The notes: a model not told the origin generated them from the sequence alone. 47,495 bases of DNA from Pseudomonadota bacterium (GCA_039815145.1 JBCBZW010000032.1:1-47495); one strand, 5' to 3'. Shown: positions 27,184 through 36,351, numbered from the stretch's first letter. Numbers and translations: made by a program.

Positions 27184-28587
27184 TCAGTCCGCGACGGTGG
27201 CCTCGAGTTCGAGCAACTTCGAGACCGCCTCGACCAGCGCGGGTCGCACGTCGTCATCGTTGCGCAGGCGCTTGAACAGCACCACGAACTCACGCCGCAG
27301 GCCTTGCGGCACCTGGTCCATGAGTGCCGTGCCGTCGGCCACGGTAAGTTCCAGAGCCTCGCGTCGCGCGTGATTGCGCTCCTCCACCAGGTGGTGGTGA
27401 ATCCAGGCCCGGCCGAGGAGCACCCAGGGGAAGTTCACGGCGCTTACCGGCCCCACCTGCAGCATGCGTCCCCCGAGCGACTGCCCGAGCACCTTCACTT
27501 TGGCGAGCTCATCGCCTGCGAACCACGCCCCCGTGCTGCCGACGACGGCGCCGATGGCCGCGCCCATGAGCAGGGAAGCCCCGCCGAGCATGAGATCCAC
27601 GCCACCGCCGGCCACGGCGCCGGAGACGGCACCGGTCCAGAGCAACTGCTCGCGCGAGAGGCCGAAGATCTCCCAGTTATCGGTGGTGAACAGGTCACCG
27701 TCGCCCACGCTCGTCTGCGATTCTGCGCGCTCCAGAGACTGGTGCTGGTAGTGCGCCTGCACCTGATCCCGGCACTGTTGCTCCAGATCCCGCAGATCAT
27801 TCATGAGCCGGTTGCGCAGCTTCCCGGCCAGACGATCGCGGTCTCGTTCCTCGTTGAGGCGCGTGCTGCAGGAGGCACGCAGCGCAGCCGTCAGGAGATC
27901 GGCGATCGACTCGGCGCTGCGCTCGCGCCGACGCTGACGATCTTGCTGCAGCACCTGAACCGCGCGCGTCAGACGTGGGCTCACGCGCTCGTCGAGGGCG
28001 GCGAAGGCGTCGAGCAGGGCGATGCGCTTGTCGAAGTCGGCGTGCACGGCGTTGAACTCGCGCACGATCGAGAAGTACTGGCCGAGGGCGTCGCGCCACT
28101 CGGCCACGTGGTCGCCTTCACCGATACGATTGATGAGTGCCATGCGCGGCTGACCGGTCCAGCGCAGCACCTGCATCTCCACCTCGTACTCGAGGCCGAA
28201 GGGTTTGGCACCATCGACGACGTAGAGGATGCCCCCGCCCTCTAGGATGGGGTGGAGCAGTTCACACTCGTCGATGAACTTGTCATCGCCCCGATGCGCC
28301 TTGACGAAGTCGGCCACGCGGGCCGGCCGTTCATGGGCCGGCACCGGCTCGGACTCCAGCCAATCGAGGGCGGCGCGAGCGCGCTGAAAGCCCGGCGTGT
28401 CGACCAGGGCGTAGAGGGCCTCACCGTCAACCGTGAGCACGTAGCGTTCAGCTCGGCGCGTCGTTCGCGGCGTCGGCGCGATGGCGATCTGCGCGTCCTC
28501 CGCCAGGGTGGCGACGATGCTGCTTTTACCCTTGTTAGGTTGACCGACCACGGCGAAGGTGGGCGCGTTGGAAGGCTGGTCGCTCAC
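27184..28587 (-). CDS. DUF3482 GTP-binding membrane-associated protein
   Basis: 467 aa from a GTG that overlaps the stop of the DUF2868 gene (GTGA). The GTPase domain has the P-loop VGQPNKGKSSIV (about 13-24) and the G3 motif DTPGFQ near 63. The usual G4 NKxD reads NRIG (ALINRIGEGD), a departure that may weaken guanine specificity. A helical middle (Arg/Glu-rich, about 190-290) leads to a Gly/Ala-rich hydrophobic stretch (about 325-370) that could insert in membrane. DUF2868-DUF3482 pairs are a known recurring arrangement; function is not established. Confidence 0.9.
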   Translation of the reverse strand: MSDQPSNAPTFAVVGQPNKGKSSIVATLAEDAQIAIAPTPRTTRRAERYVLTVDGEALYALVDTPGFQRARAALDWLESEPVPAHERPARVADFVKAHRGDDKFIDECELLHPILEGGGILYVVDGAKPFGLEYEVEMQVLRWTGQPRMALINRIGEGDHVAEWRDALGQYFSIVREFNAVHADFDKRIALLDAFAALDERVSPRLTRAVQVLQQDRQRRRERSAESIADLLTAALRASCSTRLNEERDRDRLAGKLRNRLMNDLRDLEQQCRDQVQAHYQHQSLERAESQTSVGDGDLFTTDNWEIFGLSREQLLWTGAVSGAVAGGGVDLMLGGASLLMGAAIGAVVGSTGAWFAGDELAKVKVLGQSLGGRMLQVGPVSAVNFPWVLLGRAWIHHHLVEERNHARREALELTVADGTALMDQVPQGLRREFVVLFKRLRNDDDVRPALVEAVSKLLELEATVAD

Positions 28588-30011
28588 GAGTTCGTCGCCT
28601 CCACCACGTACAGGGCGGGATCGCTGCGCTGAGCCAGCGTGACCGCCCACACATCTCGTTCGCCCGCCTCCACCGCTTGCCCGCTCGTGTCCACCGGCAC
28701 CACGGTGATCGAGACGTCGGCACCGAGCAGCGAGCGCAGATCATCGATCAAGTCCAGGAACTCGAGTAGGGGCGGCTCCCAGCCCTTGGTGACCAGTACC
28801 AGACGCTGCTTGGCGTCCTCCAGACCGGCCAAGGCTTGATCCAACGCTTGCCCACTCTGGTGGGAGCCGACTTCCAGCACCGCCCCAGCCTCGATGGCGA
28901 ACTGCCCGCGCAGCCAACTGACGCACTGTGCAGCCTCCATCGGGCTGTTCCACAGCAGCACGTTGGCACCGCCAGCGGTGAGCCTCACCCCGGCGTCCGG
29001 CGCGGTCGGCAAGGTCGCTTGCTCACCGGCGGCGGACGACTCGTGCACCACGAGCGGTGAACTCATGCGGTCGAGGAGCGCGCGCACCTGAGGATGATCG
29101 AGGAGCAGGGCCTCGTAGGCACCGTGGCGACGCCAGGACACCCAGGCCAGCAGCAGGGCGCGTGGCGCCAGGCCGTAGACCAGCAGCATCATGCAGACGA
29201 AGGGCCACCATTCGCCGAGGCGCGAGACATCGGGCGGCGCCGCGTTCTCCAGGCGAAAGTACTGGGACAGGGCAACCAGTTCGGCATCCGGCGCCGCCAC
29301 GGGCAACCAGCCGCGCCAGGGCAGGGACACGCCGCTGACCAGGCCATGGACGAGGGAAGCGTCCACCTCCAGCGTCGTGCTCCAGCCGAAGGCGAGATCG
29401 GTGAAGGCGACTAACAGCAGCGCCAGGACGAGGGCACCGCAAAAGAACCCGACCCCCATCCACAGGGACAGGCGCAACGCTTCGAGCTGGGCCACGCGCG
29501 CCGGCGGTGTGTTGCCGCCGCGCCAGCGCAGGAAGTCCACATTGAGGCGCTTGTGCAGGAAGCCGGCGAGCCAGCGTCCGGGACTGAAGGTGGCCAAGCC
29601 TTCGCGTAGCCGCCGCACGCCCGGCAGGGGCAGCAGCAACACCGCTGTGGCGATGAAGGGCAGCCAGGGCACCACCACGAGCACCCCGAGCAGAGCGAAC
29701 AGATTTACTGGGTAACGGCCATGGTAAGCGAAGGCGGCACCGGCAACACCGAGCCCCAGGGCGAATCCGAGCGCCGTCAGCGCCGTCACCGCCACCCGCA
29801 GGGCACCGTCGATGCGCGCGCCCGACTCCGCGCCCTCAGCCTGCAGAAGCTGCGACCCGACGCTGCTCCACCAATGCATGACACGCCCGAGCGGCGTGCC
29901 ATCCTCACCGCCACGACCGATTTCTCGGTCACGCTGCAGGCGCTCCTCGTGAGGCGTGCCGCGATCTTCGTCGAGCGCTTGATGGAGCGAGAGGATTAGG
30001 GCGAGCTGCAA
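28584..30011 (-). CDS. DUF2868 membrane protein, partner of the DUF3482 GTPase
   Basis: 475 aa from a TTG at 30011. The start is uncertain: the frame continues upstream with CTG but no ATG or GTG, and no clear ribosome site is visible. Four hydrophobic segments are seen (about 72-95, 103-127, 182-205 and 268-290). GNTPPARVAQLEALRLSLWMGVGFF and WWPFVCMMLLVYGLAPRALLL are typical of the family. The C-terminal 130 residues form a soluble domain. It overlaps the DUF3482 gene by four bases. The pair probably works as one membrane complex. Confidence 0.85.
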   Translation of the reverse strand: MQLALILSLHQALDEDRGTPHEERLQRDREIGRGGEDGTPLGRVMHWWSSVGSQLLQAEGAESGARIDGALRVAVTALTALGFALGLGVAGAAFAYHGRYPVNLFALLGVLVVVPWLPFIATAVLLLPLPGVRRLREGLATFSPGRWLAGFLHKRLNVDFLRWRGGNTPPARVAQLEALRLSLWMGVGFFCGALVLALLLVAFTDLAFGWSTTLEVDASLVHGLVSGVSLPWRGWLPVAAPDAELVALSQYFRLENAAPPDVSRLGEWWPFVCMMLLVYGLAPRALLLAWVSWRRHGAYEALLLDHPQVRALLDRMSSPLVVHESSAAGEQATLPTAPDAGVRLTAGGANVLLWNSPMEAAQCVSWLRGQFAIEAGAVLEVGSHQSGQALDQALAGLEDAKQRLVLVTKGWEPPLLEFLDLIDDLRSLLGADVSITVVPVDTSGQAVEAGERDVWAVTLAQRSDPALYVVEATNS

Positions 30012-30148
30012 GGCGGTGGCGGGTCGCGCAGTCAGTGGAATGATGGCGAGCAGTCTACACCAGCGTGCCGGCGCGCTGGGCGCGCCGGGCGAAACGTTGG
30101 TGTGATCATCTGTGTCGGTGCGCTAGCCCTGAGCAGCGAAGGCGACCA

Positions 30149-30169
30149 CGAGTCCTGCCCTGGGACTCG
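30149..30169 (-). terminator. Hairpin past the twin-CX3C gene, no T-run
   Basis: CGAGTCC-TGCCCTG-GGACTCG forms a perfect seven-base stem 12 bases after the stop codon at 30182. No T-run follows. Confidence 0.4.
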
Positions 30170-30181
30170 CGGGCGGAGGGC

Positions 30182-30562
30182 TCAGCCGGAGGACGAACCG
30201 CTACTGGCCTCGCCGTCCTCGCTCTTGGCCTTGTTGGCGGCGCCGCCCGTCGACCCGGGGAGGCAGCCTTCGGCACATCCGAGATAGGTCACCAGGCACT
30301 GGCGGGAACAACTGTTCTGGGCATCGGTCTCGGCCAGGCCGAAGCACCCGCGCTGGCAATTCACCTGCGTGTTCTCACACACACGCTGGCAGTCGCGCTG
30401 GCGAGGACCGCTGCCGCCGCCCCAGGATTTGATCTGGGCGATCATCAACCCGAGCGGATCCGAGCCAGGCTCAGCGACAGACGTGGCGTCCTCGGCCAAC
30501 GCCAACGGGCTCGTTAGCGTGCAGAGCGCGGCGACCACGAGGGTGACGAAAAACCGTTCCAT
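30182..30562 (-). CDS. Small secreted protein with duplicated twin-CX3C motif
   Basis: 126 aa with a signal peptide (1-23, cleavage after ALA). The mature part contains eight cysteines in two copies of the same spacing: C58-x3-C62-x6-C69-x3-C73, then after 11 residues C85-x3-C89-x6-C96-x3-C100. Each copy looks like a helix hairpin closed by two disulfides, in the manner of twin-CX3C proteins such as small Tims, but with a shorter connection. The tail is Gly/Ser-rich and probably disordered. GGAGAG six bases upstream sets the ATG. I do not recognise a family; function is unknown. Confidence 0.8.
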   Translation of the reverse strand: MERFFVTLVVAALCTLTSPLALAEDATSVAEPGSDPLGLMIAQIKSWGGGSGPRQRDCQRVCENTQVNCQRGCFGLAETDAQNSCSRQCLVTYLGCAEGCLPGSTGGAANKAKSEDGEASSGSSSG

Positions 30563-30670
30563 GAGAATCTCTCCAAGGCATCAGGGGGTCCGCCGAAAAC
30601 TATACCGCGCGAGACCAGTCCATCAGATCCGCGGAGCGTCAGAACTTTGTTGAGCGCAGCAGGAAACGCG

Positions 30671-30721
30671 CCTCGGTTTGCGGCCGAGGGACGCGGCGGC
30701 TACCGCCAGGGTAGCCGCCGC
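30671..30721 (-). terminator. Two adjacent hairpins past the aminotransferase gene
   Basis: GCGGCGGCTACC (30693-30704) pairs perfectly over 12 bases with GGTAGCCGCCGC (30710-30721), 17 bases after the stop codon at 30739. Next to it CCTCGG (30671-30676) pairs with CCGAGG (30684-30689). No T-run is present. Confidence 0.55.
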
Positions 30722-30738
30722 CATGCGCCGACGCAGAC

Positions 30739-32253
30739 TCAGCCGACGGCGACGCGCGCCTCGTCTTCGCTGATTCGAGGACCGTTCAGCAACGCATCGC
30801 GGGTGGCCGCGACGACCAGCTTGAGCTCTTCGCTGGTCACGCTGAACTGCGGCGTGAAACGCAGGCTGTTACGCCCGCCGTGGATCACGTTGACGCCGTT
30901 CAGGCGCAGGTACTCTTCCGTGCTGTCGTGGCCGTAGCACTTGAACTGATCCGACAGCTCGAGGCTGAACAGCAGCCCCGTGCCCTGCACCCCGGTCACC
31001 AGCTCAGGGCCGAGCTCGGCGCGCAGCGCCTCCAGCAAGGCCACGGCTTCCTTGCCGCGCTCACGGATGTTCGCGCGCAGCTCGTCCGTGACGCTCGTGA
31101 GCACCGCCGAGGCCACGTCCATCGCCTTCGGGTTAGTGGTCATGGTGTTGCCGTAGATGCCCGGGCGTTGGATCTGTCGGGCGCGCTCGTTGAAGGCGAG
31201 CACGGACAGGGGGAATTGACCGGCGTTGAGCGCTTTCGAGTAGGTCTCGAGATCCGGTGCCTGCTCGTTCTCAAAGCCCGGGTAGTCGACGATGGAGAGG
31301 CAGCCTTGGACGCGCAGGCCTGCCTGGATCGAATCGACCAGCAGCAGGCTGCCGTGGGCCAGCGTGAGCTCACGGGCCGCGCGGTAGAACTCGGGCGTGA
31401 TGGACATGCCCGGGTTGCCCTCGCCCATCACGGGCTCCATGAACAGGGCCTCGATGAAGAAGCCCTCCTCGTCGGCGCGGCGGAACATCGCACGCAGATC
31501 ATTGACGTTGTTAGGTTCTACCGTCAGCAACGAGTCCAGCTTGCGGTAGCTGGCCAAGTGCTTCTCATAGGTATCGCGGGTGGAGTCGGAGAACTGGGCG
31601 GGCCGATCGGTGCGGCCGTGAAAGCTCTTCGTCAAGCTGAGGGAACGAATCGGCTTACCTGCGTGGCGCCCGCCGGCGTCGGTCATGGCCTTGGCGTTCA
31701 TGTCGGCGATGCGCGCGCCCACGCTCATCGACTCGGAGCCTGAGTTCAGGAACAGGAAGCTCTCGAAGGGGCAGCCATCGGCACGGCGATGGCCGATCTC
31801 CTTGCGCAGGAGTTCGATCAGACGCATCTGGCTCGGGCTCGGGGTCATCACGTTAGCCATGACGTGAGGTGCGCTCAGCACCTTCAGCACGTGCTCGGGG
31901 GCGTGGCCCGCGCCGAGCATGCCATAGCCACCGCAGTCGTAGAGCACGGCGCCCATGCTGGTCACGATCCAGGGACCGCGGGCGCCTAGCGCCACGTACG
32001 GGTTGACCGTGCCCGAGGGGTAGAAGCAGGCCACCTGCTCGTGCATGCGCTCTATCTGCGCGGCCTCATCGAGGTCGAACAGGCCGGGGTAGGCCGACAG
32101 CCAGCATTCGCGGGCCGACAGGGCGGCATCCACGGCCGCTTCCAGGCGCGCATCGTCAGCGGCGAAGCGGGCGATGACCTCGTCGTTGAGGCCGACGGTC
32201 TGACGCCGGCCGGGGCCCGCGCGCAGGGTGTCGAGTTTGCTCTTGAGCTCCAT
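30739..32253 (-). CDS. Class III PLP-dependent aminotransferase, substrate unknown
   Basis: 504 aa from ATG 32253 (GGAGG in the right place; the frame is open 23 codons further). Fold-type I features: CGGYGMLGAGHAPEHVL, FLNSGSESMSVGARIA (phosphate-binding), KSFHGRTDRPAQFS, D307 in LLLVDSIQAGLRVQG (contacts the pyridine nitrogen) and K340 in LETYSKALNAGQFPLS (Schiff-base lysine). The usual DEIQTGLGRTG reads DSIQAGLRVQG, and the usual GTFxGNPLA region reads GNTMTTNPKAMDVA. The N-terminal 75 residues are longer than in typical family members. It is flanked by unrelated genes, so the substrate is open; lysine, GABA or diamine use are possibilities only. Confidence 0.88.
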   Translation of the reverse strand: MELKSKLDTLRAGPGRRQTVGLNDEVIARFAADDARLEAAVDAALSARECWLSAYPGLFDLDEAAQIERMHEQVACFYPSGTVNPYVALGARGPWIVTSMGAVLYDCGGYGMLGAGHAPEHVLKVLSAPHVMANVMTPSPSQMRLIELLRKEIGHRRADGCPFESFLFLNSGSESMSVGARIADMNAKAMTDAGGRHAGKPIRSLSLTKSFHGRTDRPAQFSDSTRDTYEKHLASYRKLDSLLTVEPNNVNDLRAMFRRADEEGFFIEALFMEPVMGEGNPGMSITPEFYRAARELTLAHGSLLLVDSIQAGLRVQGCLSIVDYPGFENEQAPDLETYSKALNAGQFPLSVLAFNERARQIQRPGIYGNTMTTNPKAMDVASAVLTSVTDELRANIRERGKEAVALLEALRAELGPELVTGVQGTGLLFSLELSDQFKCYGHDSTEEYLRLNGVNVIHGGRNSLRFTPQFSVTSEELKLVVAATRDALLNGPRISEDEARVAVG

Positions 32254-32408
32254 GGGGAGTCCTCCGATCGCGCACGCCCGATCTTGGGGTCTTTGCGGCG
32301 CGCGCTCAGCAGCCGACGTCATTGAAGCCGGACGACGGTTACGGCAGGACTGCCGCTGGGTACAGCCCGGCGCGGCAGGCCGCAGAGGGTAGCATACGGA
32401 GGGGGTTT

Positions 32409-32428
32409 CGGGCCGCCGACGGGGCCCG
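32409..32428 (-). terminator. Short hairpin past the HtrA-like gene, no T-run
   Basis: CGGGCC (32409-32414) pairs with GGCCCG (32423-32428) six bases after the stop codon of the HtrA-like gene. No T-run. Confidence 0.35.
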
Positions 32429-32434
32429 CGCAGC

Positions 32435-35359
32435 CTATTTCAGGCCGCGCACGCGGGTGTCCGGGGTGGGCGACATCTCCCCAGCCACGACACCAGGTTC
32501 CGCCACCGAATCGATGGGCTGGCGCTGCCAGCCGTCGGGACCCCGGCGCAACTCGTAGGCGGGCCAGTACTTGAGGTCCAGATTCAACGTAATCACGTCG
32601 CTCGCCCCGTTCCAACCGACGGTTTTCAGGCGCAGGGAGTCGCGATCACGACGGCCCGACACCGCGGCCACGAAGGCGTCGAGGTCGGGGATCGGCTCCC
32701 CGTCCACCTCCACCACGCGACGCCCGGCCCACAGGCCGTGGCGGCTCGCCGGTGAGCCGTACGCGAAGTACGCTACATAAGCCCCGTAGGGTTCGATGCC
32801 GCGCTGCGCCGCGAGCGCTCGGTGCGGTGCCTGCAGCAAAGCGCCCGCCCACACCACCGCGCGGTCCACGCCGCGGCCGCTGAGCGGCACGGTCTGCACG
32901 TTGATGTTGCGCATCGCCCCATCGCGCAGCACCGTCAGGGTGACCTGCGGGGCCGTGGTGCTGCCTTCGACATCGCGGAAGTTGGCCACCGGCTTGCCGT
33001 CGACGGCGAGCAGCAGATCCCCCGTCTCCAACAGCTGCGCAGCGGGCGACCCCGCCACCAGGCGCATCACCTTGAGCACCTGGGGAATCGCGGGTCCGTC
33101 GGGTCCCTCGAGCCACGCGATGTAGTCATCGGGAAGCCCCAGTTGGCGCGCCGCCGCCATCGGGATCGGCCACAGCTCCGCTTCGAGCGAACGCAGAGGC
33201 TGCTCCTCGCGAACCGCATTGACCATATCGGCCACGATGTCGATCGGCATGCCGCGGGTGACCTGCACCACTTGGCGCCCGTCCTGGTAGGCGAAGCTGG
33301 ACCAGGTGGCCAGCACCGCGCCCTTATCGTTGGCCAGCACGCCGTCAACGGGCGGTGCGTTGACCACGGAGATCGTCTCGAGGTTCGAGTCGCGGAAGCG
33401 GAAGCTCCGCGAAAGCGGGAACTCCGCCGCATCCACGGACGCCACGATAGTGCCCTGGGAGACGATCTTATGATCGGACCGCAAACCCACCACCCAGGCC
33501 CTATCACCCGCCTTAGGTCGCAGGGTGCTGAAGGTGGCGGCGCGGGTCGGCGTGTCGCCGATCAGGGCGGGGTCGTAGTGCAGCAGCGTCAGGTTGTGCA
33601 GGGGGTGGACGTAGACGACTTCCGCGGGCACCTCCAGGGAGCCTGCGAAGGTCATGCGAACATCCCCCATCGCCACCGGCACCGTGTTGCGGTCGACCAC
33701 CACCAAGCCGCGCTGCGCGTCCACGATGACGCCCGTGCCGTGGTAGTGGAGATCGGCCACACCGGAGACGGTGTAGGGCATGTCATAGTTGACCATGACC
33801 AGCGAGGGCGCCAGGTAATCGGCGCGCGGGTCCCCCACCTTGGCGAAGCGCGTGCTCGCCGCGGTCGGCGCCACCGCCGGCGGGCCGGGATCCAGCGCGC
33901 GGCAGGGCCAGTAGCCGAGGAAATCGTCGCGCTCGCAGGCGCGGTTCGGGAACCAGGCGCGATTCATGTTCACCACGCGCAAGGTCGACCGACGAGGATC
34001 GGCTTCCGTGAAGTAGCGAATGCGCAGGGGCTGCCCGTCGGGCACTTCCGCGAGGCGGGCCTCGAAGGCCCCGAGGGAACTGGCGTCGCGGCCGTTGAGC
34101 TCGGTGATCACCGCGCCGCGGGGAATGCCCGCCACGCTCAAGAGATACCCGGGCGATGCCACGTAGGTACCGCGCACGGGCACGTTCAGGTGCCGCGCCT
34201 GCTGGTAGGACAGGTCGTGCACGATGGCGCCGCCCACCTCGATGAGCGAGGCGGGCGTCACCCCGTGCAAATCGGCGGCCGTGACCGCCACCCGCAGGTC
34301 CTGCTCGCCGCGACGGATCAGAAGGGACACTTCCTCGCCGACGCTGGCGTCCAGGCGCTCCTCGAGGGGCACGAAGCGATTGACCAACACGTGATCGACG
34401 CTCACCAAGATGTCGCCGGGCTCCAACACCCCATCGCCGGGGCCCTGGGGCAACACCTCGTCCACCACCAGCATGCCGGTGCCTTGCGGGAAGGCCGCCC
34501 GCACGGAGGCTTCTGTACCTGATGAAAGCCCTAGGCGACGGAGCTCGTCGAAGGGCTTGTGCTTGAAGATCGTGAGCAAGCTTCCTCGGGCCACCTTAGA
34601 CTCCTGCTGGATCAAGCGCAGGGCGCGGTGAACGCGGTCCAAGGGCAGGAAGAAACTCGACGCCGCGTTGTTGTTGGCGCCGGCGTTGAGGGCGACGACC
34701 CGCCCGTCGATGTCGATCACCGGCGAACCGGAGGACCCCCCGGAGGTGCTGGACGCGGCCTGGAAGTAAAAGGTGTTGAAGTCGTTGTACTTGTTCTTGC
34801 CGTAGGTGGGCGCGGCGCGATCGAGCTTGGCGATCGTGCCCGCCAGGATCGAGAGCTGCTCACCCGCGTCGTTGCCGATGACCCGTACGTCGCGCCCCAC
34901 CTGAGCACCTTCCGGGTGCAGCTCGAGGGTGGGCGGCTGGATGTAGCGCAGGGCGGCCGGGTCGTAGCGGTAGAAGCCGAAGTCGTGCACGGGATCGCGG
35001 TACACGGGCACCAGCTCGACTTCCTCGTTATTGACGAATACGCCCTGCGCCACCACCGGCCCCGGCATGACCACGTGGCGGTTGGTGAGGACCAGGCCGC
35101 GCTCGGCGTCTACCACGAAGCCCGTGGCCTGGGTCGATTGGTTCCATTCCGTATCGAAGGCGCGCGTGCCGTCCACCCGAATCGACACCACACCACTGGA
35201 GACGCGCTCCAGGGTCTCGCTCCACGAAGGGGGCGGCGCTGGGGCCGGCTGGGCCTGCTGCGCGAGCGCGCAGTCGGCGGAGGTCCCGATCGCGCCCGCC
35301 AGGAGGGCGAGGGCGGTGAAAAGGCTTGGGCGGTAGAGCTGCATGGGCGATCTCGGCAT
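32435..35359 (-). CDS. Periplasmic HtrA-type protease with a second, degenerate protease domain (Nma111-like)
   Basis: 974 aa from ATG 35359 (AGGACA upstream; ATGs at 35386 and 35344 are also in frame). A signal peptide ends near ALA-QQ (about 33). The first trypsin-like domain has the full triad: H95 (TNRHVV), D126 (DPVHDFGFYRYDP) and S210 (GGSSGSPV). PDZ-like regions follow (for example GPGDGVLEPGDILVSVD and SVAGIPRGAVITELNGR). A second protease-like domain (about 520-700) repeats the pattern but with Asn for His (VVDRNTV), Asn for Asp (HPLHNLTLLHYDP) and no Ser at the nucleophile site. More PDZ-like regions end the protein (LLETGDLLLAVDGKP, GLWAGRRVVEVDGEP). This order matches yeast Nma111 and plant Deg7. 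Role: protein quality control, by inference. Confidence 0.85.
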   Translation of the reverse strand: MPRSPMQLYRPSLFTALALLAGAIGTSADCALAQQAQPAPAPPPSWSETLERVSSGVVSIRVDGTRAFDTEWNQSTQATGFVVDAERGLVLTNRHVVMPGPVVAQGVFVNNEEVELVPVYRDPVHDFGFYRYDPAALRYIQPPTLELHPEGAQVGRDVRVIGNDAGEQLSILAGTIAKLDRAAPTYGKNKYNDFNTFYFQAASSTSGGSSGSPVIDIDGRVVALNAGANNNAASSFFLPLDRVHRALRLIQQESKVARGSLLTIFKHKPFDELRRLGLSSGTEASVRAAFPQGTGMLVVDEVLPQGPGDGVLEPGDILVSVDHVLVNRFVPLEERLDASVGEEVSLLIRRGEQDLRVAVTAADLHGVTPASLIEVGGAIVHDLSYQQARHLNVPVRGTYVASPGYLLSVAGIPRGAVITELNGRDASSLGAFEARLAEVPDGQPLRIRYFTEADPRRSTLRVVNMNRAWFPNRACERDDFLGYWPCRALDPGPPAVAPTAASTRFAKVGDPRADYLAPSLVMVNYDMPYTVSGVADLHYHGTGVIVDAQRGLVVVDRNTVPVAMGDVRMTFAGSLEVPAEVVYVHPLHNLTLLHYDPALIGDTPTRAATFSTLRPKAGDRAWVVGLRSDHKIVSQGTIVASVDAAEFPLSRSFRFRDSNLETISVVNAPPVDGVLANDKGAVLATWSSFAYQDGRQVVQVTRGMPIDIVADMVNAVREEQPLRSLEAELWPIPMAAARQLGLPDDYIAWLEGPDGPAIPQVLKVMRLVAGSPAAQLLETGDLLLAVDGKPVANFRDVEGSTTAPQVTLTVLRDGAMRNINVQTVPLSGRGVDRAVVWAGALLQAPHRALAAQRGIEPYGAYVAYFAYGSPASRHGLWAGRRVVEVDGEPIPDLDAFVAAVSGRRDRDSLRLKTVGWNGASDVITLNLDLKYWPAYELRRGPDGWQRQPIDSVAEPGVVAGEMSPTPDTRVRGLK

Positions 35360-35412
35360 CGACGTGTCCTGCTGTTTGGCAGGCATGGATCAGGAAGGTT
35401 CGCTCGGGTTGC

Positions 35413-36351
35413 CTACCAGGGTGCGGCGGAGCCGAAACTCTCCTGGTAGCGCCGGGCCAGCTCGTCGCGGTCCGGACGGTGATTCTGGGTGCCGTGAGAC
35501 TCGATTTTCACCGCGCCCATGAGCGAGGCGAGGCGACCGGTCACCTCCCACCCGAGCTCATTCATGAGGCCGTAGAGCAGCCCCGCCCGGTAAGCGTCGC
35601 CGCAGCCGGTCGGGTCCGCGAGACCGCCGACCGGTGCGGCGGGAATCTCGGTGATCTTCCCGTCGCTGTGGATCTGCGAGCCCTCGCCGCCGCGGGTGAC
35701 GATCAGGGCGCTCACCCGCTGCGCCAGGGCACTCGGCTCGAGACCCGTGCGCTCGCTGACGAGCTGCATTTCGTAATCGTTCACCGTGAGCCAAGTGGCG
35801 AGCTCCACCATCTCCAGCAGCTCCGGCCCCTCGAATTGGGGCAGGGCCTGGCCGGGATCGAAGATGAAGGGGATGCCGGCGGCCGCGAACTCTCGCGCGT
35901 GGCTGCCCATGCCGTCCTTACCGTCCGGCGAGACGATGCCGATGGAGATCCCGGCGTCGCTCGGCACCGCTTGCTCGTGAGCGTTGGCCATGGCGCCGGG
36001 GTGGAAGGCCGTGATCTGGTTGTCGTCGAGATCAGTCGTGATGTACGCCTGAGCCGTGAACTGATCGTCGTAGGCGCGCACGTAGCGAGCGTCGATGCCC
36101 TGGCTGGCGAACCAGTCGGCGTAGGGGGCGAAGTCCCTACCCACGGTGCCCATCGGTACGCCGTCGCCACCTAAGAGCTTGAGGTTATAGGCGATGTTGC
36201 CCGCGCAGCCGCCGAACTCGCGGCGCAACTCCGGCACCAGAAACGCCACGTTCAGCATATGGATCTTGTCGGGCAGGATGTGATCCTTGAAGCGGCCCGG
36301 GAACACCATGATGTTGTCGACGGCCAGGGACCCGCAGATCAGTGCTGTCAT
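35413..36351 (-). CDS. PfkB family sugar/nucleoside kinase (adenosine kinase-like)
   Basis: 312 aa from ATG 36351 (MTALICGSLAVDN; GGAGAA upstream). Ribokinase/PfkB features: GSLAVDNIMVFPGRF at the start, the GG signature EFGGCAGNIAYNLKLLGGD, GTVGRDFAPYADWF, the ATP region VTRGGEGS, and the catalytic DPTGCGDAYRAGLLYG with the base Asp in GCGD. The DQFTAQAYITTDLDDNQITAFHPGAM lid resembles bacterial adenosine kinase-like PfkB proteins. It lies between tpx and the HtrA-like gene on the same strand. The true substrate is uncertain. Confidence 0.88.
   Translation of the reverse strand: MTALICGSLAVDNIMVFPGRFKDHILPDKIHMLNVAFLVPELRREFGGCAGNIAYNLKLLGGDGVPMGTVGRDFAPYADWFASQGIDARYVRAYDDQFTAQAYITTDLDDNQITAFHPGAMANAHEQAVPSDAGISIGIVSPDGKDGMGSHAREFAAAGIPFIFDPGQALPQFEGPELLEMVELATWLTVNDYEMQLVSERTGLEPSALAQRVSALIVTRGGEGSQIHSDGKITEIPAAPVGGLADPTGCGDAYRAGLLYGLMNELGWEVTGRLASLMGAVKIESHGTQNHRPDRDELARRYQESFGSAAPW

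Noticed and set aside
32822-34522. 566-codon plus-strand ORF opposite the HtrA-like gene
   Set aside because: Antisense shadow rich in His, Arg and Gly; the minus-strand HtrA frame is clearly the gene.
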